A stretch of 64,000 bases of DNA, taken from contig CM034547.1 of assembly GCA_020055645.1 (NCBI GenBank), positions 23,646,513 through 23,710,512 of the forward strand. The letters are read 5' to 3'. This DNA comes from Tomocerus qinae (Eukaryota > Arthropoda > Collembola > Entomobryomorpha > Tomoceridae). The first letter of the stretch is position 1, and every line of letters starts with the position of its first letter. The position numbers were made by a program, and so were the translations under genes. Shown here in pieces: positions 51,087 to 62,859 of this stretch. The notes below the pieces were generated by a model. The model saw only the letters and a list, made by a program, of their open reading frames with translations. It made no database searches and was not told where the DNA came from.

Positions 51087-51690
51087 CTTCCCCTGTTAGG
51101 AGAATAGTGTAATTTACTTAATAATGTTCCTTAAATCATTCTGATCTCGAACGAGGTATTACATGATTTTTTTAGGATGTATAAAACGGAATTTAGGTCA
51201 ATTTTTGATTGCTTTTGGGTTTGTACCCCCTTCCACTGTTAGGGCATGTGTAACCTACTTAATAGTGATCCTTAAACCATTTTGATGTTGAACGAGGTAT
51301 CACACGATTTTTTAGGATGATTAGAACGGAATTTACGTCCATTTTTGGTTGCTTTTGGGTTTTTACCCCCTTCCCCTGTTAAGGGATGACTGTAACCTAC
51401 TGATTACCGTTCCTTAAACCATTCTGATCTCTATCGAGGTATTACACATTATACGACTTTGTAAGACCAACAGAGAGGAATTTACTCTAATTTGTGGTTG
51501 TTTTTGGGTTTTTACCGACTTCCCCTGTTAGGGGATGATTGTAAACTACTTAATAGTGTTCTCTGAATCTTTCTGATGTCAAACGAGGTAATTCACGATT
51601 TTGTACGACGCACAGAACGGAAGTTACGTCAATTTTTAAATTTTGAACCCCACCCCTGGTCAGGGGGTGTAACCGATTTTGCCCATTCAC
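51087..51690. repeat. Tandem repeat, unit about 140 bp, four copies plus a partial
   Basis: The word CTTCC(C/A)CTGTTAGG or a close form starts at about 51087, 51230, 51370, 51519 and (degenerate) 51651, giving spacings of about 143, 140, 149 and 132. Each unit also contains TGTAACCTACTTAAT, CGAACGAGGTATTACA, a CGATTTT-TA-GA segment, GAACGGAATTTACGTCAATT and GGTTGCTTTTGGGTTTTTACC. Copies differ by scattered changes, so the array is not young. It runs into a unique 3' part (51690-51810) ending in GGACAGACAGACAGA, a kind of end often seen on insect repeats, so the array may be the body of a repetitive element rather than a satellite. Confidence 0.8.
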
Positions 51691-51809
51691 GAGCTCAATG
51701 TGTCTTTTGACCCCTAGATTGCATACAAAAAGTTTGAACGGATTTTCGGGATTATCTCATTCCGTTCGAAAGTCGTTACGCTTACGGACAGACAGACAGA
51801 TTGGTCATT

Positions 51810-52649
51810 GCTATAAAGCAGCTGCGGCTACTTAATAACGGAATAAGAATACAGCTTACAGATATAAATCAAAGAGATAAATATACTCATAATTCCGCGC
51901 AAAAAAAACGTTTCACCAAGAGCTGATTATATCAAGTGCTGATATTTTCAAAATATGAATATTTTAAAGGTTCTAAAGTTAAGAAACGCCAACAAATGTA
52001 CCAACACTTAATATAATACGTAATAAAGATGCTTAAGCAGTTATATTACTCGTTATGTTATGCTTTGCTTAATTAAATTATTATGATCATGAATCATGAC
52101 TATATTGCAATTATGACATGAATAGGCAAGAAGGTATTTAATGGACTGGCTCCTTCAGTATCAAACTGTTTAACGAATAATAAAGTAACAAAGATTAATA
52201 TCGGAAAAAGCAATTTATTAGAGACTTTGGAAGGCCAAATCAACTGGTTAAGTGGAACTGAACATAGAATAGTTTAAATGTTGAAAATAATTTTGACTTT
52301 TCCAACATTTTGTAAGTACATTCAATCATGAGCAACATCAAACGACAATTCCACATTGACCATCAAGAGACACTTTTAATCTAATCTGGAAATACAGGAA
52401 ACAATTCCCCTTGGATGGGAATAAATCCACGATCGCGAACAGGAAAGATGAACAAATGCTGAAGATGAAGATGACCCACGATGACCTGTGTGACCCTATA
52501 AACAAACCTACACATAAACATTATACTATAATTTATATTAAGGAAGGCCAAGTTAACTATTAAAAGGAAATTTCTTAAAGGAATTGGGAAATGGTTTAAA
52601 CAGAAAATAATTGTGCAAAAAGATTTTTTTCATTTGTATATTGAATTTC
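51810..52649. other. Intergenic stretch and Acinus 3' flank
   Basis: AT-rich sequence between the tandem repeat and the Acinus stop codon. A TATAAA/AATATAAA-type word on the minus strand near 52530-52540 could act as a weak poly(A) signal for Acinus. No gene was seen. Confidence 0.4.
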
Positions 52650-55600
52650 TTAACGCGGTCGAAGCTTGCTAAGTTCAGCCAATCGACGCTCCCTCTCTTG
52701 CATTCTCCTTCTACGGAGATCTTCTTTCTCCGCAATCTGAAAACATACCATTATATGTCATAAAATATTATATCATTCAGGGTTGGTTATTGTTATAAAA
52801 TATTTTTTAAAATTAAAGAGAAATATTAGCATTGTTTAACACACTTGTTGAGGAGTGAGAGGGAGCCAATATATGGATGGTGTCGCAACAGTTTTTCTAA
52901 ACAACTCATCCAAAGCTTTGCCAATAGGTTCTGTATCTTTAACATCTGCACCCCGACCTTTTCTATCTAAGAGCATCATAAAATAATGTCAAAAAATTAA
53001 AGTTTGACTAATTAAATTTCCAACATAAGCAGTACTACAATGTAGCTCGACATTTAAATACAGGGTGTCAAACTAGGATTCAGGCCCTATGTATCTAACA
53101 AACCGTAAGTAGCACGACAAAACCGTTGATACCAATCGAAAGCCCGTGCAAAGTTACATTGAAATACCGGTTTTCATCAACTTATTCCTACGCATTCGCT
53201 TACACCAGCAGTTCCCCCAAAAAAAGTTGAAAATATAAATAAATCACTAGCTAATTCGTGACCAAATCTCTCGCGGGGGCTGAATTTAGGCAGTGGTACT
53301 GCGTTGCCACTGTTTCCGCTGTTGCCGCCGTTGCCGCAGGGAGGTATGGGGGTGAGCGGCCGCAGCATAATAGCGGAGACAGTGGCAACAACGGCAACAG
53401 TGGCGACACGCTACAACCCCTGGCGGCAACAGTGGCAACACGCTACAACCACTGGCGGCAACAGCGGCGACACGCTACAACCACTTGCAGCAACAGCGGC
53501 GACACGCTGCAACCACTAGCGGCAACACTGACCAGCGGCAACAGAGACACATTAATCTGGTTTCCTCTGTGTTGCTCTTGTCTTAGAGCATTGAGCTCAG
53601 AGCAACAGTGCACTGGCTTATTAGGTTTAGCGGCAACAGAGGAAATCAGATTAATGTGACTCTGTTGCCGCTAGTGGTTGCAGCGTGTCGCCGCTAGTGG
53701 TTGTAGCATGTCGCCACTGTTGCCGCCAGTGGTTGTAGCATGTCGCTACTGTCTCCGCTATTATGCTGTTGCCGCTCACCCCCATACCTCCCGGTGGCAA
53801 CGGCGGCAACAGCGGAAACAGTGGCAACACAGTACCGCTGCCTAAATTCAGCCCCCGCGAGAGATTTGGTCACGAATTAGCTAGTGATTTATTTATATTT
53901 TCAACTTTTTTTGGGAGAACTGCTGGTTTAAGCCAATGCGTAGGAATAAGTTTATAAAAACCGGTGTTTCAATGTAACTTTGCACGGGCTTTCGATTGGT
54001 ATCAACGGTTTTGTCGTGCTACTTACGGTTTGTTAGATACATAGGGCCTGAATCCTAGTTTGACACCCTGTACTATGAATTGATAAATTATTCTCTAACC
54101 TTGGGTCGGAGTACGAGAGTGTCTTCTTCGGTGAGGCGAGTGGGAACGTCTCCCGCTCCCACGTTTACGGTCTCTGCTTGTAGAACGCGATCTCCTTCTG
54201 ACTCTACTCGGTGACCTGGATCTTGACCTCTTTCCCATGTCCCACTCTCGAACGGGAAGATTTTGAGCCACCTAATAAATTTTTGTACAAACACAAATAC
54301 AATAATAATAACCATCATGTATTATCTCAAACCAACACCAAATAATAGATATCAACTTCATTATACTTATTACAACGGTTGAAAAGTTATGTACATTGGG
54401 CTTTTCAGCAACTGGTTTAGTTTCTCCAATTTCTTTAGCTTTGTGTTCTTCAAAGCTTTCCTCCGTTGAAAAATCAACTTGAAGCGGTTTGGAATTAGTA
54501 GCGGGCCATTTAATACCGTGTAAAACGGATCTAGTTTCCAGAGCTTGTGCCTCTGTCTCAAACTTTAATACAAATGTAAATTACAATATTATTAGTTTTG
54601 GATTTAAAAATTATATTTAAGTGCGATTATTGATACTACCTTTCGAATCATACCTTAGCAATACATTTTGATTTAATTTTATCCACCCAAATGTCAACAA
54701 TTGTCCCAGTACGCTGAAGTAAATCTTTCAGTTGTGGCAGTGTAAATGGTCTTACAAGATTTGTAACAATTATAAGGTGGGTAGGTGGGTTCCGGGGAGG
54801 AGTAACCTCCTTCTCACTCTCATCAACCTGCAACAATCATAAAACCGCATTAATGGCGACCAATAAATTAGCAATAGAAAAACTAAATAAAAAAACAGTT
54901 GCTTACAAGGGGAACTATGCTGATTTTCCTAATAATTGGTTTACTGTCAGTAACATTAGGGGTTAAAGGTAATTCGTTATTTTCTACGTCCATCGATACA
55001 GTCCTAATAATTTCAATTTTTCTTTCAACACGAACTGGGCTTTTTTCTTCAAGTTTTAGTTCGTTTATTCCAACTGGCTTGACATCAGTGTACAATTTCT
55101 AAAAAAAATAAAATTAGTAGAAATAAACAAACTTTTAACAAAATATTCAATAATTAAATTGCATTTAATAAAACTAAGACATTGACAGAAACATTTTTTC
55201 ACAGATCATACCTGATAATTTTCATTATCCATTAGGACGTTTTGTTTCTTCGCAGGATCTTTTCTCCATTTTCTTTCCTTGCTACTACGTATTATCTGTT
55301 TGCTTTTCAATCGTAATATTCGCCCAGACCAATTAAATTTTTCGGGCTCACTTTTACTTTTCTCTTCATCGCCGTAATCCAAAGCTTCCTCGTCCATTTC
55401 TTCAGTCCTTACAGATACTTGGCGATTGGCTGACAAATTAGGTGATCTGTACAAGAAATTTTTACATTTTAGTTTCAAGATATACGCTGCAAATAAGCAA
55501 AATGATTACTTGGATTTCGCAATAAAAATTATACTCACAAATTATTTAGTTTTGTGACTATTGCATTGACTATAGCTTAAAATTGGTCACATGTCAAGTA

Positions 55601-58600
55601 TCAACTAACAATTGGTAACAATTATTAACAACAATAAATTGTACGACTCTCTACTCAACTCTACACCTCTAAACGACTATACAACAATCTTCAATCAGTT
55701 TAGCTTTTGGGTTGGATTTCAAATCGCACTTGTGATTTACAGGGTGATCAGTTATGTCAATTTTGTTGTGTGGAACTTGCAGTTCTCAGGACATAAATGT
55801 AATTTGTAATATACAAATTCTTCGATCAAAATTGTTCAGTCAACCAATGATAACTTACTATTAACTAATACTAAATTAGTTTAATGACCATGTTCAGTTA
55901 GGCAAAACATGATATTATGTCTCCGAAGACAATTAAATAATTAAGTAAACAGTCTACTAGTTTCCTTTCACTTATCATCCATATCATGTCATTAGAAATC
56001 AATTGAGATTTGCAAATGTTTCAGGCAGGATCTGACAACGTGAATAAAAATCCTTACTTAAATAAGTATGTTTGTGTCACTAATATTAATATAAATAACT
56101 GCTGAGACTGCTGACTGACTTAAGACTTGACTAGATTGTCAATATCAACTATACGATATATTATTCAATATTCCTGGGACATGGTGACTGACATCGGACT
56201 AGCAATACTCTAAATATAGTAAGAAACTAATAATGATAATAATGTTCTGTAATGTAATAATTTGTGTTCATGAGCAATCACAACGAGATCAATGAGACGA
56301 AATAGTGGCTAAGCTTAGTTCAATTCAAACAGAAGGTAAAGACATTCCGTGACAAAATCAACCCTTGTTGACTCTGCTTTTGGTTTTTTATAATAGACAT
56401 TGACGTGACAAGAAAATACGAAAGTTCAATGCAGTCAGAATCATTGGGAAATTTAACAAACACATCAATCTATTTCACTATTTCTCCAAAGAATTTGGCA
56501 AAACGTTATAATAAATTATTTATTAACAATAAAGTCCCAAGTCCCAATAAACCGGCTAGAATGGACTAGAACTAATAATAACAAAACATTTTATAACAAT
56601 ATAAGTATAATAATATCACAAAATTCTTTAAACTAGTCAACCTCGTCACCTTTGGCACAAATTTCAAGACGCGCGGAACTACTCTGTACAGCATAGAGCA
56701 CACCACACACTCATCTTTTAGTAACACGTTGCATTACAATTTACAAACAATAGTTCACCGGAAATCGATAATCCGATTTTACTCTGACGCACGCTCAACC
56801 GCTCAACAAAGCTATGCAAAATTATTTGCGGATAAGAAAAACATTTTTGTTGACAGTTGTAAAGTAAACTGCAAAATTAAATGTTAATAATAAACATTTT
56901 TTTACATAACATAAGGCGTATATATATATATTAAAATATAAAAATTGGAAATAGCCCCCCTCCCCGAAACTCAGTTCTGTATACGTGCTTGGTCTCAGTT
57001 TCAGGTCTTAGTAGTTTAAATGCATGACAAATGGCAATCGGGCACTAATAGAGGATATCGAAAAATTTTCTTTATACCATACCATCCCGAAAAAGTTTTT
57101 CCTTTTTTCATGAGTTCAAGCGTAATTATTACATGAAGGCTATTTTTAGATGCAGACTATGAAGTATAAAAATGGTTAAAAAAACTCGGCTATCAAAATT
57201 AAAACTTATCGGCTTGTGAAATTATCTGTTCTAATTAATTAAGTAATTTTCCAATCTGATACCTGTTAAAACATGAGCATACTTGATACTTACTCATAGT
57301 ATAAATAGTCCATTACCCTCCATTAATTAACTATTTATAATCTATAAAGAGAGACATAAACAATATACCTTGATTCTGTAGAGGATGACGAATCTGATCT
57401 CTCCGGCTTTTTCTTGGGTAGGAATTTGTCCCTACTAAGCTGAAATCGACGACTTCTTTCTACTAACTTGTTTGAGGGTTTGCTTGTTGATTTTGTAGTG
57501 TTGTTAGTCGATATGTTAAAACCTTTGGTTATAGAAGGCTCATCCTCATCAATGTCCATTTCAGTTGTGTTTATGTGGAGTTCTAATTCGGCTTTATCAT
57601 TTTCGTATTTTTCTTCCACAACTTCTTGTACTGTAGATTTAGCCAACTCGGGTGTAGTGCTAGAACGTTTGCGTTTTGGCAGAGTGACCTCTTCTTCGCC
57701 TTCCAACTTGTGTCTTAAAGGCTGTCTTTTCCCATCAAATCGTTTTCCTTTACTGTCAGTAGCTTCTAAGGGTCTTTCATCTTTTTTATTTTCAACCGGA
57801 GTAGATATTTCCACTGAGCTGCCTAGATCTTTATGAACATCTGGAACAGGAGATTTGCTATTTCTTGGAGTATGCGCCGCCGAGAAATTCTTGTTCTCTT
57901 CCACAATAGGCGAAATCCCTTTTGTAGAATCAAGACCATCATCATTTTTGGAAACGATGGCGATGGCATCGTTTTTGACATTGCCAGAAGATTTTCTATT
58001 TCTTGAATCTCGCGTTTTTTTCTCTGCCGCATTAAGCGAAGTCTCTGCTGGTAAATCAAGGTCGTGGTCCTTTTTAGGAAAGATGTCATTGTTTTTGTCA
58101 GGAGACTTTTGCTGAGGTATGTCAGTCCGATTCTTCGAATGCGCTTTACGATCTTTACTATCTTCTTTTTGCAACAGAATTTTATTTTCAACGTCTTCGA
58201 CAGGCTGGATTTCTCCGCAAATACCTGGTCCTTCTATTCCAGATTTGTTTATATCTGTAGATATATCAGCGCTAGCGATGTTTTCAGTAGATTGTTTCTC
58301 TGAGTCGCCGTCCCTATTGTCGACGACATTTTTGGAACTTATCAAATTTTCCTTTGATTTTCTCACAGAAAGAAGCCCTTGGTCATTACTTTTGATTTCT
58401 TTCTCTTCGGTCTCCCGACAGAGTTGTTTCTCAGCATCAGACATTGTACACGTTTCAATTTTTGCAACTGTCTCGATAACAATTTTACTTGTATTACTAG
58501 TGGACTTTGAAGAAATGCTTATACATTCCTCGTTACGCAAGACAGTAACACTTTCTTCAGGAATCTTCATGACTTCTTGCAATTGTTCACGAGTTTTTAC

Positions 58601-60226
58601 TTCCTGATCTTGTTCAGAAGTTTTTACTTCCTGATCTTGTTCAGAAGTTTTTACTTCCTGATCTTGTTCAGAAGGTTTTAAATCCTGATCTTGTTCAGAA
58701 GTTTTTACTTCCTGATCTTGTTTAGGAGTCTTTACAACTTTCTGATCGTGTTCAGTTTGTGAGGAAGCGGAATCCACTTTCAGCGATTCATGTGAACTTC
58801 TTTCTGTGGACGGAACTTTTTCATTCCCCACTGTTAATTTTCCAGAATGCAAATTAGGTTTCTCCATAATTGGAGGTTCATCAGTTGTACTCTTGTTTGA
58901 ATAATCTTGTACTTTTTCTTTCTCTTCTGATGGTGGAGTGCCATGCTTTAATATGTTATCAGGGTATGTTGCCGCAGATTCTGAATGTCGTTCTTCTATA
59001 GGCAACTTTTCAGACGACCTCTGCCGTTTTTTAATTGGTGACAAATTCTTAGATGAATCTAAAGTAGTTTCCTCTATGACACTATGAAGTGTTCCTTCTT
59101 TGATTTCTAAAATTTTCCCAATCTCTGATGGCTTGTTCGGTAAGGAATTTAGGGTCTCAGAATCTTCCGAGAGTTCTTCCTTTGATTTTTCTTTGGAGCG
59201 CAGCCGCATATCTTTAAGAGAGTTATGTTTCTTTTCAAGCTTTTCAAGAGTACCAACTTCCGGGACCAAATTATTTTCTGGAATCGAAATTTTCTCAGAG
59301 AAGACTTGTTCCGCTTCCTTTAAAGATGACTTTGATACTTCGCTGGACCTTATTCTAGTTAATCGTCTTTCGGAACGATCTGATCCCGAACTTGTCTGCA
59401 AAACTTGTGGTATTTCCTCTAGTTCTTCAGGTTTAGAGCTTTTACTCGACTTTTGAACCTCCTCTAATTTCTCCTTCGATTGAATTTCGAAATGTTGGAC
59501 AAGTTTTCGAACCTTGCTACGTTCACTGCTGCTAACAACTTTCTTTCCTTTCACAGGACTATCGCATCCTTCATCTGCGCTTGCACTACTGGCTTCAGAT
59601 TCTTTTCTAGTTTCTTCTAAATACAATGGGAATGTAAAAACTGAATTCCATTTCCGCTATCATAATAACTACCACAAATCATATAGTACACGATAGAAAA
59701 AAATTGTATTACTTATTGTATTTAAACTCTTACCTTCATACAACTTTTTAACGACCTTTTGTGAATGAAACAATTCCGCTTGCGAAGCAAAATAATCCCT
59801 GATGAATGGATTTTGTTCAGCTAATTTTTCTTGCATCTAAGGAAAATAAAAGGTCGGTATTATGTACTATTACGCATTAAAAAAGAAACACAGTTTACAT
59901 AATAAGGGAAAAAGTATTTCATCCCTCCTATCCTTAAAAAGGGCAGTGACGGCAGTGATATACCCTAATAGAGGTTTCTCACAAACTTATCGGTGTTACC
60001 CTGGAGTGATATGAGAAACGTCTATTGCCCCATGGTAGTGGCATTTTGGGATTAATATTATTAAGTACAACATTATAGATATTTTATTCAAGGGGATAAT
60101 GAAACAAATAATTTAGAACACAAACGAAGACACAATAAAAAATTTAATTTAAGTATTTACAGAAATATTGGGCAACTGTTCTTCGTCTCTGGAAGCGCCT
60201 TCTCGATGTTTCTCAATTTGTAAATG
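52650..60226 (-). CDS. Acn: Acinus, apoptotic chromatin condensation inducer homologue (5' incomplete)
   Basis: Ten exons join in frame: 60226-60161, 59836-59734, 59616-57369, 55446-55212, 55098-54907, 54827-54654, 54562-54395 (or 54374), 54271-54100, 52966-52845 and 52736-52650 (TAA), about 1188 residues. A long low-complexity Ser/Glu/Lys region fills the big exon. The conserved C-terminal half follows: an RRM split over two exons ([20 protein letters not shown] ... [13 protein letters not shown], then [20 protein letters not shown] ... PLQVDFST), [17 protein letters not shown] with an RS-rich stretch, and the RNPS1/SAP18-binding motif [20 protein letters not shown]. The C-terminus is basic ([20 protein letters not shown]). 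Acinus forms the nuclear ASAP complex with RNPS1 and SAP18, acts at the exon junction complex in splicing, and in Drosophila also affects autophagy and endocytic traffic. The N-terminal SAP domain of long Acinus forms was not found upstream; it may be beyond the window or absent. Confidence 0.93.
53061..54070. mobile_element. Foldback element with TA target site inside an Acinus intron
   Basis: 1010 bases that are almost one palindrome: each arm is about 490 bp, starting CAGGGTGTCAAACTAGGATT, with only a dozen or so differences seen between the arms. It is flanked on both sides by TA (53059-53060, 54071-54072), the target duplication of Tc1/mariner-type elements. The inner part of each arm holds tandem units of about 30 bp (GGCAACAGTGGCGACACGCT then ACAACCACT) that raise GC far above the neighbourhood. 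There is no transposase. It is a young, non-autonomous element of mariner-like ends. It fills most of the 1133-base intron between Acinus exons at 54100 and 52966; without it the intron would be about 120 bases. Confidence 0.9.
55447..57368 (-). other. Acinus intron (1.9 kb)
   Basis: Intron between the large exon and the exon beginning SPNLSANRQ. It is AT-rich, with a TA dinucleotide run at about 56920-56932 and no further coding signal. The phases of the flanking exons (2 into 1) agree, so no extra exon is required. Confidence 0.65.
57369..59616 (-). CDS. Acn: Acinus large low-complexity exon
   Basis: A single 2248-base exon (phase 1 in, phase 2 out) encodes about 749 residues that are mostly Ser, Glu, Lys and Asp, with no folded domain visible; it ends in SDSSSSTES. 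Serine-rich acidic/basic tracts fit a disordered nuclear protein with many phosphorylation sites. A nine-residue tandem repeat (SEQDQEVKT) lies inside it. Long opposite-strand open frames here (for example 58119-58607) are shadows of its codon bias. Confidence 0.9.
58578..58752 (-). repeat. 27 bp coding minisatellite in Acinus
   Basis: Five to six tandem copies of a 27-base unit encode (T/P)SEQDQ(E/D)(V/L)K. The inner copies are identical at the DNA level, and the outer ones have diverged (KQDQEVKT on the N-terminal side, REQLQEVMK on the C-terminal side). Identical inner copies suggest recent unit gain, so length is likely to vary between individuals. Confidence 0.85.
59961..60030. repeat. 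Small inverted repeat in an Acinus intron
   Basis: AATAGAGGTTTCTCA at 59967-59981 pairs with TGAGAAACGTCTATT at 60012-60026 (one mismatch) around a 30-base loop. It may be a remnant of a short hairpin transposon. Confidence 0.45.
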
Positions 60227-60346
60227 CTGAAATTAAAAAGCGACGAAACAATCAATTAATCAGTTCAGTCAGTAGTACATGGTACATAGTTAATACATCT
60301 GATGAATTTATTACATTCAAAATAGTCAATTACTATTGATTGACTA

Positions 60347-60473
60347 GAGATCTCGTAACCTCCGAAACCAATAACCTCTTGCAAGGTAACCTGAATTTGC
60401 AGCTGAAAGTGTGGAGGTTACGATGCATGAAGTTACGAAAGTTTCGTTCGGATGTCGGAGGTTACGAGATCTC
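60347..60473. mobile_element. Small MITE-like hairpin with GAGATCTCGTAACCTCCGA ends
   Basis: Perfect inverted arms of 19 bases at 60347-60365 and 60455-60473 bound about 90 bases that repeat the word GTTACGA/TCGTAAC several times. It looks like a short non-autonomous DNA element. A target duplication was not clear. Confidence 0.6.
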
Positions 60474-60676
60474 GTTCATCGTTGCCTAAATCCAGCTCTA
60501 TTTACTACTAGCATATCTATATTTTATTATCATCAAACCATCACCTCCTTATACTATCACTAATAAACATTCTTATAATAATATATTATACCTTAACTAT
60601 AAGTAACCGGTGTATGGTGTATCCAATGTATTTCTTCCAAATCTGATAAAAGACCCTAACATAATATTTTGCCACA

Positions 60677-60770
60677 TTAATGTTTTCGATTATGTACCCC
60701 AACGCATACCTTTATGTGCTAAATTTAGTATACAGAGGTATCCGTTGGGGTACATTATCGAAAACATTAA
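60677..60770. repeat. Long-stem hairpin (35 bp arms, 24-base loop)
   Basis: Arms at 60677-60711 and 60736-60770 are inverted copies with about two mismatches, containing TTAATGTTTTCGAT and GTACCCCAACG. It could be a very short MITE or a hairpin RNA precursor. The stem is longer and more perfect than a typical microRNA precursor. Confidence 0.6.
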
Positions 60771-60779
60771 TTATAATTG

Positions 60780-61900
60780 AAGAAACGGAGGCAATAATAT
60801 GTTAGGTTCTTTAATTAGGTTTGGAGGAAACAGAGTGTTTATTAGGGTATTTTATTAGGTCATATAGGTGTGAAAAATGGAGATAATAATATTATGAATG
60901 AATTTATTACTGATGTCAAAAACATATGACATTTACCGACACGACACAGTATAACATTAAATAACTATTGCAAATAAATTAGTCATTAAAATTAAGCTAA
61001 GAATAAAACAAAGTTTTGATTTAAATGATTATCATGATTTAGGTTTTAGGATTGAAGAGGTGATTATGCAATATTTTGCATGATCCTCGTAACACAGATA
61101 TAACTATTTTCTTCGTAAGATCATTGGGTAAGGCAAATCTTTTCTGAAGTTCTCAAAAAATTTAGCTATTGTAAAGATTAGGTAATAAGATTTAATTTTT
61201 TAGGTTAAAAGATGTAAGGACGACACTAGAGGAAACGAGAGTAGGAAATGGGACAATACTGTCTAAATTCAAACACATGTTAAAGGTCAGCTATTAAAAA
61301 TAACTTCAACCTCGTATCTTCAATCTTGCCACTTGTATTGTACTACTTCCAGTACCCCTCTAACAAACGGCCAACCGTTTTTGACTCAACTGCCGACTGC
61401 CACCTCCCCTTTGGCCCCTGCCTCTACAAGCTTTTTGCAATAAATTGTTATAATATATATGGTCCAAAATTAAAGAAAAGACTAAAGATAATAATATTTA
61501 GTATTTCTGACGTCAGAGGTAGAGAGGTATTTACATTTTAACTTCACAATAAATTATATTTATTAATATTTGATATTTTACTAAAAAGCAACTTTTAGTT
61601 GACTTTTAAAAAACATGTAAACAAACGTCAATTTAATTACCCCGCTTAAATGCGGCAGCATAAAGTTTTCCGAATCCGAACCGAGAAATCTATCTAACTA
61701 TTTCAGAGACTGATGACAATTGAAAGACAAGTTGTGTTTTTGTCGCTTTGTTGTCTTCGACAACTTAAAGTAGTTTTCGAAACGACGTTGTGAGGTTGCG
61801 GTGACTTTATGACTGTGACATATTTACCATACGATACGAAGTTCGTACTTAGTTTCGTTTAAATAGCAGTAGTGCAGTATGCAGTGCAATGCAATGCAAT
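60780..61900 (-). promoter_or_regulatory. Possible Acinus 5' region
   Basis: No exon could be recognised between the first Acinus exon found (acceptor at 60227) and the transposons at 62 kb. The + strand turns from G-rich (60780-61270) to C-rich (61330-61440) around 61.3 kb, the same pattern as at the Iroquois 5' end. GC also rises at 61700-61990. The Acinus start may lie here, but this rests on composition only. Confidence 0.25.
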
Positions 61901-62001
61901 GTGCAATACACAAACAAGTCTGCTGAGTGAAAGAGCGAGTGCACTCGCGTGGGGTGCCGACTCTGCCGACAGCCGAGTAGAGTGTGCCCTGCTGGCTGAA
62001 A

Positions 62002-62733
62002 CAGTGGTTCCAAAGCTAAAAGAAACGGACGTTTTTTACCCCAGTACATTTCCACTAGCGCTCACAGCTTAACCACGTAAACTCCTACTTAAATTTTCCC
62101 AACTTAGTTTCAGTTCTCAGTCGAGATCGCCGTTCATATATACATCATTGGATTCACCGCATTCAAATTAACTACAGGGTTGCGCAAAAATAACTGGGCC
62201 ATAGGAGATTATGCATTGTCAGAAGCAATGCAACTTAGATTCGGGTACCAGAAACCATGGCAATTCTGGATTGTATTCTAATGCATTTTTGCACACTGCT
62301 ATGTATAATCCCTATGGACCAGTTATTTTTGCGCAACCCTGTACATCTGTAAGTTACAAGGCCTGATGGTGTTCGAAGCTATAGTTACAGAAGTTTGAAA
62401 TTTACATATTTAACATTAGTGAGATAGGAAATTTCAAATAAAAACCTTCCTTTACTTTCAAGGATAGTATAGGGGAAGGTTCGGACACTAGCTGTTATTT
62501 TTATTGCCAATGGAGATGAGATGTCACTCGGTGTCACCCCCGAGGAGAGTAGTACGTAATTTCCATGTAAACGCCCTAAGTATGACTTCGAGTGACGTCA
62601 CCCAAAGTCAAAATCCCATGTAATGTTCCCACAAACTCCAACCACTTTTCTGTTGCATAGGGGATGTCCACGGGTTGCTTTCCTTTCAACCCTTTTCCTA
62701 TCGCGTCCGTTTCTTTTAGCTGTGGAACCACTG
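62002..62733. mobile_element. Possible hAT-like inverted ends enclosing a nested MITE
   Basis: CAGTGGTTCC-A-AGCTAAAAGAAACGGACG occurs at 62002-62031 and, inverted, at 62704-62733, facing inward. Ends beginning CAGTGGTTCC are typical of hAT elements. The eight bases just outside the two ends do not match, so the duplication has decayed or the pairing is a coincidence of two separate copies. There is no transposase. The mariner-like MITE lies within. Confidence 0.35.
62175..62341. mobile_element. mariner-like MITE with TA target duplication
   Basis: 167 bases with inverted ends CAGGGTTGCGCAAAAATAAC and its mirror, an extra CATAGG/CCTAT-type pairing inside, flanked by TA on both sides (62173-62174 and 62342-62343). 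Short, non-coding, with well-preserved ends: a non-autonomous Tc1/mariner-type element. Confidence 0.85.
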
Positions 62734-62859
62734 TGTAACGGTGCGGTGGCGGGACCATGCCGGATTGGTTTTTTCCAGGCGACCCAACGGTCAAAGTAAA
62801 ATGTAGTCTAAACTTTTTCCAGCCAGTTGCACAGTACACAAAATATAGTGGAGGCGACA

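Noticed and set aside
53177-53957. Open frames of 60-133 codons inside the foldback element
   Set aside because: They arise from the GC-rich tandem units and occur in mirrored form on both strands; no protein family is seen.
57468-59456. Several 80-160 codon + strand frames
   Set aside because: They are antisense shadows of the Acinus Ser/Glu/Lys-rich exon.
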